Positions 1-5,187 of a stretch of DNA of 5,187 nucleotides are shown here, piece by piece. The notes under the pieces are model-generated. The model worked only from the letters and a program-made list of their open reading frames with translations, was not told the origin of the DNA and searched no databases. The stretch is from Bacteroidota bacterium (GTDB taxonomy: Bacteria; Bacteroidota; Ignavibacteria; Ignavibacteriales; Melioribacteraceae). The DNA lies in NCBI GenBank assembly GCA_021812745.1, contig JAKAMS010000211.1:1-5187 (forward strand), read 5' to 3'. Both the position numbers and the translations under genes were made by a program. Within the stretch, counting starts at the first letter, position 1. Every line of letters begins with the position of its first letter.

Positions 1-388
1 CAACACCAAGAGATAGATCAATTATCCGGTCAGGGCGGAAAGGCATCCTATCGTTTATTTTAATAACAACGCTCTTATCATTCGATAGGTTTGTTACTCT
101 TACAATAGTTCCCATTTGATATGTAGGGTGCGCTGCGCTTAAACCGTTCATATCATATACTTCCCCGTTGTATGTAATCAGTCCGTTATATTTATCAGCG
201 TAATAAGAAGCAACCCCAATTACTGTTTCCAAAACAGGCGCGTTTTTGTATTGATCAAGATTTTCAAACCGTTTTTGAGTTTTATCTTCGAAACGTGAGG
301 GGCTGGATGTGAAACGCGGAGCTGACGCACAAGCGGGAAGTATAATAAGTATAGTTAATATTAGAATGAAGAAGGCGATCCTATTCAT
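1..388 (-). CDS. rlpA: RlpA-family septal ring lytic transglycosylase-like lipoprotein (3' end outside window)
   Basis: The visible 129 residues begin with a hydrophobic signal sequence ending in a lipobox-like LPAC, with Cys20 as the likely lipidated residue, so the protein is probably anchored in a membrane facing the periplasm. A linker of about 35 residues follows. From residue 58 a double-psi beta-barrel of the RlpA type begins: GVASYYADKYNG, then NGEVYDMN, AAHPT, GTIVRVTNL, KINDRMPF and RIIDLS. Glu76, Asp79, His87 and Asp113 lie where the conserved acidic and His residues of RlpA proteins occur. In the characterised Pseudomonas enzyme this family cleaves glycan strands lacking stem peptides at the septum; activity here is inferred. 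Departures from the common pattern are NG for HG, M for G in NDRGPF, and LGV after DLS. A C-terminal SPOR domain cannot be judged because the gene runs off the window. No clear Shine-Dalgarno precedes the ATG at 388; an in-frame stop of another frame (TGATG) overlaps it. Confidence 0.88.
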   Translation of the reverse strand, partial: MNRIAFFILILTILIILPACASAPRFTSSPSRFEDKTQKRFENLDQYKNAPVLETVIGVASYYADKYNGLITYNGEVYDMNGLSAAHPTYQMGTIVRVTNLSNDKSVVIKINDRMPFRPDRIIDLSLGV

Positions 389-410
389 CACATGATTTGT
401 ATAATGTTTC

Positions 411-448
411 TTTTAAAATAATAAAGGGAGCGATCAAACGCTCCCTTT
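411..448 (-). terminator. Intrinsic terminator in front of rlpA
   Basis: A perfect 10-bp inverted repeat (arms 423-432 and 439-448, stem AAAGGGAGCG) with a 6-base loop is followed on the minus strand by the T-rich run TTATTATTTT. On the plus strand the hairpin is followed by GCTTCC with no T-run, so the minus orientation is the sensible one. It ends about 23 bases upstream of the rlpA start codon. That leaves no room for a separate complete promoter between it and rlpA, so rlpA is either expressed by read-through (attenuation) or from a promoter overlapping the hairpin. Confidence 0.65.
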
Positions 449-505
449 GCTTCCAATTGCACTAAGAAATTACCAGCCGGAGAACTTCTTAGTACCGAAT
501 CTTTG
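412..505 (-). ncRNA. Putative structured rlpA leader RNA or small RNA with two hairpins
   Basis: On the minus strand the stretch upstream of rlpA forms two consecutive hairpins. The 5' one pairs 495-485 with 469-459 (core ACTAAGAA/TTCTTAGT) around a 15-base loop containing CTCCGGCTGG. The 3' one is the terminator at 423-448. Read as minus-strand RNA, the first stem has 11 pairs including two G-U wobbles. Read as plus-strand RNA, the same two positions become C-A mismatches, which favours the minus strand as the transcribed one. A weak promoter-like sequence ends just upstream. The loop bases CUCC could pair with GGAG in the 5' arm of the terminator, a short possible anti-terminator. I do not match it to a named riboswitch or sRNA family. 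The 5' end is a guess. Confidence 0.4.
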
Positions 506-510
506 CAGCT

Positions 511-539
511 ATAACATATAGTTTTACAAAAAAATTCAA
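511..539 (-). promoter_or_regulatory. Weak candidate promoter for the rlpA leader
   Basis: On the minus strand TTG (539-537) is followed after 18 bases by TATGTTAT (518-511), a partial match to the Bacteroidota -33/-7 pattern (TTTG, 19-21 bases, TAnnTTTG). It would start a transcript near 504, just before the two-hairpin leader. AT-rich DNA produces such matches by chance, so this is tentative. Confidence 0.25.
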
Positions 540-570
540 CTTGTTCTTTATCACTCTTTAAGAGAACAAG
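528..570 (-). terminator. Candidate terminator downstream of the TonB-receptor-like remnant
   Basis: An 8-bp perfect inverted repeat (arms 540-547 and 563-570, CTTGTTCT/AGAACAAG) is followed on the minus strand by TTGAA and a run of seven T (534-528). It would end transcripts coming from the remnant at 657-839. The stem is AT-rich and the T-run starts a few bases after it, so the strength is uncertain. On the plus strand no T-run follows directly and there is no plus-strand gene before it to terminate. Confidence 0.45.
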
Positions 571-656
571 CTGAAAATATTTTAAACAATTTTAGTCCAA
601 ACAATCAAATAGGAAAATATATCATCCGTAAAAATGTGTTGAAAATTGAATATCAT
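571..656. other. AT-rich spacer, no gene seen
   Basis: This short AT-rich stretch lies between the candidate terminator and the stop codon of the remnant. Every frame is broken by stops. One frame directly after the remnant stays open to a TGA at 624-622 and could be a decayed continuation, but it is too short to identify. Confidence 0.5.
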
Positions 657-839
657 TTAACTCATCGTTGCATAAGGAAGTGCTTCTGCCGTAAGCGAAT
701 CAGCGACAAAACCACGAAGCATTCCTTTGTCTTGTGCATCCACAATAATATTAGAAGCAAAGAGAAGAAAAATTATGACAGCAAAATGCAATTGAGAAAA
801 ATTTTTTGGTTGAAAATGAGCTACTGTAGAATTATGCAA
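657..839 (-). pseudogene. N-terminal remnant of a TonB-dependent-receptor/carboxypeptidase-regulatory-like outer membrane protein
   Basis: The 60-codon frame starts at a TTG with GGAG seven bases before it and an in-frame stop immediately upstream. Residues 18-33 are hydrophobic and VDA|Q looks like a signal peptidase I site at residue 35/36. After it comes MLRGFVADSLTAEALPYATMS, which resembles the first strands of the carboxypeptidase-regulatory-like domain (G-x-V-x-D-x-x-T-x-x-x-L-P-x-A) that opens many Bacteroidota TonB-dependent receptors. The frame then stops at TAA (659-657), whereas such proteins usually run to several hundred residues. No other frame up to 570 continues the domain recognisably. 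I therefore read it as the surviving 5' end of a deleted or decayed gene. A small functional exported peptide cannot be excluded. A plus-strand open frame covers the same bases, but it shows no protein-like features. Confidence 0.5.
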
Positions 840-945
840 TCAGCATCTCCAAAATTTTGATTTCAACTTATGTCAACCTCATTAAACATTCAATGGAAAT
901 AATCATGCGCAAAAGTCAAAGAAGTCCTTTGTTGAAATAAAAGGT

Positions 946-976
946 TTTGTGTGTTCAAAGAATTTTTATACTTTCG
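946..976 (+). promoter_or_regulatory. Bacteroidota-type promoter for carAB
   Basis: TTTG (946-949) and TACTTTCG (969-976) are separated by 19 bases, matching the -33 TTTG and -7 TAnnTTTG arrangement of Bacteroidota housekeeping promoters except for one position of the -7 box. Transcription would begin around 981-985 and give a leader of roughly 55-60 bases before carA. That leader carries a pyrimidine-rich tract (CCTCTTCCTCCCC, 992-1004). I see no attenuator hairpin or T-run in it. Confidence 0.5.
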
Positions 977-1026
977 TGCAACGTTTTTGAACCTCTTCCT
1001 CCCCATTATTCCAAGAAAAGATTTAT

Positions 1027-1031
1027 AGGAG
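1027..1031 (+). promoter_or_regulatory. Shine-Dalgarno that fixes the carA TTG start
   Basis: AGGAG lies nine bases before the TTG at 1041. The first in-frame ATG downstream is codon 42, inside the conserved small-subunit core (GMVGYPE), so the TTG start is well supported. Confidence 0.7.
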
Positions 1032-1040
1032 CTGAAAAGT

Positions 1041-2192
1041 TTGAGCAAAAAGACAATACCCAAACAGACCGCAAGACTAATATTAGAAGACAAAAATATT
1101 TTTGAAGGACAACTCTTTGGTGCTCATAAATCAATTGCCGGTGAGGTTGTGTTTAATACCGGCATGGTCGGATACCCGGAAACATTAACCGACCCGTCTT
1201 ATAAAGGTCAAATACTTGTAATGACGTATCCGCTTATTGGGAACTACGGAATTCCGCCTACAAGTTTTGCCGATAATTTATTGATCTCTAAAAAAACTCA
1301 TTACCCTAAGTCCGAATCAAATAAATCTATCTCGTGGGATAACGGTCTGCCAAAATATTTTGAATCCGATCGCATTCAGTTGCAGGCATTGATTGTTTCG
1401 GAACTATCCGAATCTTTCAGCCATTGGAATTCTATTGAAAGTCTGGACAGCTGGTTAAAACGTTTTGCTGTTCCTGGAATTCAAGGTATTGATACACGCA
1501 GGCTAACAAAAATATTGCGCGAACACGGCACAATGCTTGGTAAAATTGAGATCGGAGAAGAAAAAGTTGAATACTACAACCCCGATATTGAAGATCTTAT
1601 TTCTAAAGTAACAGTTTCCAAAGTTGAAAAGTATGGAACAGGAAAAAAAAGAATATTATTAATTGATTGCGGCTGCAAAAAAAGTATCATCACTACTTTA
1701 CTCAATAAAAAAGTTTCCGTTCTCCGTGTTCCGTATGATTACGATATTAATAAAGAAGATTATGACGGCGTGCTTATTTCTAATGGTCCGGGCAATCCTG
1801 TAGTTTATAATCAACTCGTTGATTCCGCAAAAAAACTTATACACAAACAAGTTCCCACATTAGGCATCTGCATGGGGCATCAGATTCTTTCTCTTGCGGC
1901 AGGCGCAAAAACATACAAACTCAAATACGGTCACCGCAGTCAGAATCAACCGGTAAATCAAGTTGGGTCTAACAAATGTTATGTCACTTCGCAAAATCAT
2001 AGTTTTGCAGTGGACACAAAATCTTTACCGCGCGGTTGGCAGCCATGGTTCGAAAATCTTAATGACTACTCAAATGAAGGCGTTATACATGAAAAACTTC
2101 CCTTCAGAAGTGTACAGTTTCACCCTGAAGCAATGCCGGGTCCCGTTGATACAGATTTTATCTTTGATGAATTTTTGAAGGATGTGAAGTGA
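1041..2192 (+). CDS. carA: Carbamoyl-phosphate synthase small (glutaminase) subunit CarA
   Basis: CarA hydrolyses glutamine to glutamate and ammonia, which passes through an internal channel to CarB in the cytoplasm. The 383 residues match the usual CarA length (382 in E. coli). Residues 11-190 form the small-subunit N-terminal domain, with GEVVFNTGMVGYPE, LTDPSYKGQI, TYPLIGNYG and IDTRRLTKILREHG. Residues 204-383 form a class I glutamine amidotransferase with Cys277 in GICMGHQ as nucleophile and His361 and Glu363 in FHPE, so the catalytic triad is complete. The start is the TTG that follows AGGAG. Oddities are an extra segment of roughly 20 polar residues near 81-102, and NGPGNP where the family normally has NGPGDP. 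Many stretches (NYGIPP, IDTRRLTKILREHGTMLGK, TSQNHSFAV, SNEGVIHEKLPF, SVQFHPE) read closer to the glutaminase half of animal CAD than to E. coli CarA. It is the first gene of a carAB operon, overlapping carB by four bases. Confidence 0.97.
   Translation: MSKKTIPKQTARLILEDKNIFEGQLFGAHKSIAGEVVFNTGMVGYPETLTDPSYKGQILVMTYPLIGNYGIPPTSFADNLLISKKTHYPKSESNKSISWDNGLPKYFESDRIQLQALIVSELSESFSHWNSIESLDSWLKRFAVPGIQGIDTRRLTKILREHGTMLGKIEIGEEKVEYYNPDIEDLISKVTVSKVEKYGTGKKRILLIDCGCKKSIITTLLNKKVSVLRVPYDYDINKEDYDGVLISNGPGNPVVYNQLVDSAKKLIHKQVPTLGICMGHQILSLAAGAKTYKLKYGHRSQNQPVNQVGSNKCYVTSQNHSFAVDTKSLPRGWQPWFENLNDYSNEGVIHEKLPFRSVQFHPEAMPGPVDTDFIFDEFLKDVK
2178..2182 (+). promoter_or_regulatory. Shine-Dalgarno of carB inside the end of carA
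   Basis: AAGGA sits six bases before the carB GTG start, within the last codons of carA. With the GTGA start/stop overlap it suggests coupled translation of the two subunits. Confidence 0.6.
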
Positions 2193-5187
2193 AACATAAA
2201 ATCAAAAAAGTTTTGATCATTGGAAGTTCTGCTCTTAAAATTGGTGAAGCCGGAGAATTCGATTATTCAGGCTCACAAGCAATTAAAGCTTTGAAAGAAG
2301 AAGGTCTCTATACCATTCTTATTAATCCGAATATTGCTACAATTCAAACATCCGATTACCTTGCAGATAAAGTTTATCTTCTTCCTATCAACACAAATTA
2401 TGTTGAAAAAGTTATAGCAAAAGAAAAACCGGATGGAATCATTCTCGGATTCGGCGGACAGACAGCACTTAACTGCGGACTGGCGCTTCATCGCGAAGGC
2501 ATTTTAAAAAAATATAAAGTACAAGTTCTTGGCACACAAATCTCCGCCATAGAAAATACAGAAGACCGTCAATTATTTTGCAACAAACTTTCAGAAATTG
2601 ATGTAAAATTTCCTAAAAGCAGCGCGGTAACATCAGTAGATGAAGCGATTGAATTTGCAAAAAATATCGGCTACCCTGTTATCATAAGAATTGCATACGC
2701 ACTCGGCGGTTTGGGGTCTGGAGTTTGCCGCAGCAAGAATGAAGTTAGAAAACTTGCAACGAGAGCTCTTTCCTATTCATCTCAAATTTTAGTAGAAGAA
2801 TATCTTGAGGGCTGGAAAGAAATTGAATACGAAGTAGTACGCGACCGCTACGATAATTGCATTACGGTTTGCAACATGGAAAATATTGATCCGATGGGAA
2901 TTCATACTGGCGAAAGCATTGTTGTTGCACCAAGCCAGACATTAACAAATAATGAATACCACATGCTTCGTGAAGTTGCAATAAAAACAATTCGTCATCT
3001 TGGAATTGTCGGCGAATGCAACATTCAATACGCTTTAAATCCGGATTCTCAGGATTACCGTGTTATAGAAGTGAATGCCCGCTTATCCCGCAGCTCAGCT
3101 CTTGCATCGAAAGCAACCGGTTACCCGCTAGCATTCGTCGCGGCAAAACTCGCGCTTGGTTACGGATTGCACGAACTACCAAACTCAATCACAAAAACTA
3201 CAAAAGCATTTTTTGAACCAGCATTAGATTATATAGTTATAAAAGTGCCGCGCTGGGACTTGAAAAAATTCCGGCTTGTTAAACGCCAGCTTGGTTCATC
3301 AATGAAATCTGTCGGCGAAGTAATGGCTATCGGAAGAAATTTCGAGGAAGTCATTCAAAAAGCAATGCGAATGCTCGATATCGGCGTTGAGGGATTAACG
3401 GCAAGCCGAATAAAAGTTGAGTTTGATGAACTTGAAGAAGCACTCCGTAATCCAACTGAAGAAAGAATTTTTGCAGTGATTCAAGCACTAAAACAAGGCT
3501 ACTCAGTTGATTGGGTTCACTCTTTAACACATATAAATAAATGGTTCCTTCATAAAATTCAGAATATAGTTGATATTGAAAACCATTTGGCTGATTCAAA
3601 GAAAAAACTTTCCAAAGATTTATTGCTTGAAGCAAAGCAACATGGTTTTTCCGACCGCCAAATTGCAAATGTTATTGGAAAAGACGCTCACGATGTTTAT
3701 CTGCTAAGAGAGAAATACAATATTCATCCGTTCATTCAGCATATTGATACTCTTGCAGCGGAATATCCCGCTAAGACAAATTATGTTTATCTTACTTACA
3801 ACTGCTCTGCTCACGATTTTGAATCCAATCTAAAGAAAAGCATAATAATTCTTGGCTCGGGTCCTTACAGAATCGGAAGTTCGGTAGAGTTTGATTGGTG
3901 TTGTGTAATCACCGGAAAAACTTTACGTGAGATGGGTTACAAAACCGTAATGATAAATTGTAATCCCGAAACGGTTAGCACAGACTATGATCAGTTTGAT
4001 ACTTTATTTTTTGAAGAACTAACAACGGAAACTATTTGGGAAATTTATGCCGCAATTAATCCGCGCGGAGTTATTGTTTCGATGGGCGGGCAAACTCCGA
4101 ACAACCTTGCATTAAAACTTCACAACATTGGAATAAAAATTCTTGGAACATCTCCAGACTCAATTGATACTGCAGAGAACCGCAGTAAATTTTCTGCAAT
4201 GTTAGATGAACTTGGAATTGAACAACCTGAATGGAGTAAACTTAGCAAAATTGATGATGCATTAAAGTTTGCGAATAAAGTCGGTTATCCGGTACTGGTT
4301 CGTCCCTCTTACGTTTTAAGCGGTGCGGCAATGGCAATTGCAACAGATGATATTGAACTAACCCGCTTTCTTCAAAAAGCTGTTGATGTTTCTCCGGAAC
4401 ATCCGGTCGTAATTTCAAAATTTTTAGTTAATGCAAAAGAATTGGAATTCGACGCCGTTGCACAGAACGGTGAGATTGTCTGTTCGGCAATTTCTGAACA
4501 TGTTGAAAATGCCGGAGTGCATTCTGGAGACGCTACATTAGTTCTTCCTGCACAACGAACATATCTTGAAACGATGAGGCAGATAAAACAAATTTCAGCA
4601 GATATAGCAAAGTCTCTCAAAATAAACGGTCCGTTCAATATTCAGTATATAGCAAAGGATAATCGTGTAAAAGTAATAGAATGTAATTTGCGCGCATCCA
4701 GAAGTTTTCCGTTTGTTTCTAAAACACTAAAGAAAAATTTTATTGAGATTGCTTCCAAAGTAATCATCGGGAAAAAAGTTGAGCGGTGGGAATATTATAC
4801 TTTTACATTCGACTACGTAGGTGTTAAAGCTCCGGAGTTCTCTTTTACACGCCTCGAGGGCGCAGACCCAACAACCGGTGTTGAAATGGCATCAACAGGA
4901 GAAGTTGCTTGTCTTGGACGAGATTTTGATGAAGCATTTCTAAAATCTCTTACTTCAGTAGGATACCGCTTTCCGATACGGTCTATTTTAGTCTCGTCAG
5001 GTACAATCGAATCTAAATCCGAACTGCTTGAACCAACCAGGCAGCTTGTAAAACTTGGATTAAAATTTTACGCAACGCCAGGTACCGCGAAGTTCATGAA
5101 AACAAACAAAATTGAGGTTGAAGAAGTCGAATGGCCTTCAAGCGGAAAGAGTCCTAACGCAGTAGATTTAATTAAATCTAATAAGAT
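2189..5187 (+). CDS. carB: Carbamoyl-phosphate synthase large subunit CarB (3' end outside window)
   Basis: CarB makes carbamoyl phosphate from bicarbonate, CarA-derived ammonia and two ATP. The 999 visible codons are uninterrupted; about 60-75 residues are missing compared with typical CarB (about 1050-1075). The first synthetase half has a pre-ATP-grasp region (GEFDYSGSQA, residues 22-31), an ATP-grasp domain from about 125 with Arg127, Arg167, GGLGSG, GWKEIEYEVVRD, and Glu294/Asn296 in VIEVNARLSRSS. An oligomerisation region covers about 400-545. The second half starts at GSGPYRIGSSVEFDW (556-570) and includes CNPETVSTDYD, Arg665, VRPSYVLSGAAM (Arg705) and Glu831/Asn833. A methylglyoxal-synthase-like allosteric domain begins near 930; Lys943, Thr963 and Thr966 align with the E. 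coli effector-site residues Lys954, Thr974 and Thr977. Motifs such as RIAYALGGLGSG, YRIGSSVEFDW, SGAAM and SRSFPFVSKTL are of the CAD/CPS1 type and differ from E. coli. GTG start at 2189 overlaps the carA stop. Confidence 0.97.
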   Translation, partial: MKHKIKKVLIIGSSALKIGEAGEFDYSGSQAIKALKEEGLYTILINPNIATIQTSDYLADKVYLLPINTNYVEKVIAKEKPDGIILGFGGQTALNCGLALHREGILKKYKVQVLGTQISAIENTEDRQLFCNKLSEIDVKFPKSSAVTSVDEAIEFAKNIGYPVIIRIAYALGGLGSGVCRSKNEVRKLATRALSYSSQILVEEYLEGWKEIEYEVVRDRYDNCITVCNMENIDPMGIHTGESIVVAPSQTLTNNEYHMLREVAIKTIRHLGIVGECNIQYALNPDSQDYRVIEVNARLSRSSALASKATGYPLAFVAAKLALGYGLHELPNSITKTTKAFFEPALDYIVIKVPRWDLKKFRLVKRQLGSSMKSVGEVMAIGRNFEEVIQKAMRMLDIGVEGLTASRIKVEFDELEEALRNPTEERIFAVIQALKQGYSVDWVHSLTHINKWFLHKIQNIVDIENHLADSKKKLSKDLLLEAKQHGFSDRQIANVIGKDAHDVYLLREKYNIHPFIQHIDTLAAEYPAKTNYVYLTYNCSAHDFESNLKKSIIILGSGPYRIGSSVEFDWCCVITGKTLREMGYKTVMINCNPETVSTDYDQFDTLFFEELTTETIWEIYAAINPRGVIVSMGGQTPNNLALKLHNIGIKILGTSPDSIDTAENRSKFSAMLDELGIEQPEWSKLSKIDDALKFANKVGYPVLVRPSYVLSGAAMAIATDDIELTRFLQKAVDVSPEHPVVISKFLVNAKELEFDAVAQNGEIVCSAISEHVENAGVHSGDATLVLPAQRTYLETMRQIKQISADIAKSLKINGPFNIQYIAKDNRVKVIECNLRASRSFPFVSKTLKKNFIEIASKVIIGKKVERWEYYTFTFDYVGVKAPEFSFTRLEGADPTTGVEMASTGEVACLGRDFDEAFLKSLTSVGYRFPIRSILVSSGTIESKSELLEPTRQLVKLGLKFYATPGTAKFMKTNKIEVEEVEWPSSGKSPNAVDLIKSNK

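Noticed and set aside
423..448. Plus-strand terminator reading of the GC-rich hairpin
   Set aside because: On the plus strand it is not followed by a T-run and no plus-strand gene precedes it.
388..591. Minus-strand open frame of about 67 codons without ATG whose TGA overlaps the rlpA ATG (TGATG)
   Set aside because: The overlap looks like translational coupling, but the frame has no ATG start or Shine-Dalgarno, its product is not recognisable, and it runs through three hairpins including two terminator-like ones. A non-coding leader is the better reading.
636..860. Plus-strand open frame of 74 codons
   Set aside because: It is antisense to the remnant at 657-839, which has a signal peptide and a domain-like pattern. 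The plus-strand product is basic, Cys-rich and resembles nothing known.
890..1093. Minus-strand open frame of 67 codons across the carA start
   Set aside because: It overlaps the carAB promoter, leader and first codons of carA. The product shows no family features.
3351..3668. Minus-strand open frame of 105 codons
   Set aside because: It lies wholly antisense to the conserved carB coding sequence and is a shadow of its codon use. The same applies to the minus-strand frames at 2273-2491 and 4372-4638, and to the plus-strand frames at 1963-2178 and 3016-3216.
1..5187. Mobile element, CRISPR array, tRNA or phage-like system
   Set aside because: No transposase or integrase frames, no regularly spaced direct repeats, and no tRNA-like cloverleaf were seen. 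The two main loci are conserved housekeeping genes.

Overview
The window comes from an AT-rich bacterial genome, most likely of the Bacteroidota/Ignavibacteriota group. The evidence is a Bacteroidota-style promoter (TTTG, 19 bases, TA-n2-TT-like box) before carA, a TonB-receptor-like gene start with the plug-preceding regulatory domain, and a CarAB pair of the kind I associate with that group. The exact lineage is an inference. No mobile element, CRISPR array, tRNA or rRNA was seen.

Left part, minus strand (1-860). The window opens inside an rlpA-like gene (1-388), which encodes a lipoprotein with a double-psi beta-barrel of the RlpA septal-ring lytic transglycosylase family; its C-terminus lies outside the window. 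Its upstream region is the least ordinary part of the window. It holds two strong hairpins, and the second (423-448) is followed by a T-rich tract on the rlpA strand and ends only about 23 bases before the rlpA start codon. This looks like a terminator-type leader (attenuator) or a small RNA lying directly in front of rlpA. Further upstream there is another minus-strand terminator-like hairpin (528-570). Before that lies a 60-codon stub (657-839) with a signal peptide and the first residues of a carboxypeptidase-regulatory-like/TonB-receptor N-terminus, which looks like a gene remnant.

Right part, plus strand (about 946-5187). A carAB operon reads away from the left part. carA (1041-2192, TTG start) encodes the glutaminase subunit of carbamoyl-phosphate synthetase. 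carB (2189 to beyond the window, GTG start) encodes the synthetase subunit and overlaps carA by four bases. CarA supplies ammonia from glutamine; CarB uses two ATP and bicarbonate to make carbamoyl phosphate for pyrimidine and arginine synthesis. Both proteins resemble the animal CAD/CPS1 type more than E. coli CarAB at many diagnostic motifs, although the genes are arranged as separate bacterial subunits. The first 999 codons of carB are uninterrupted; the last part of its allosteric domain is cut off by the window edge.

The carAB genes are ordinary core metabolism. The observations most worth a second look are the rlpA leader and the eukaryote-like character of the CPS. I found no convincing new multi-gene system.
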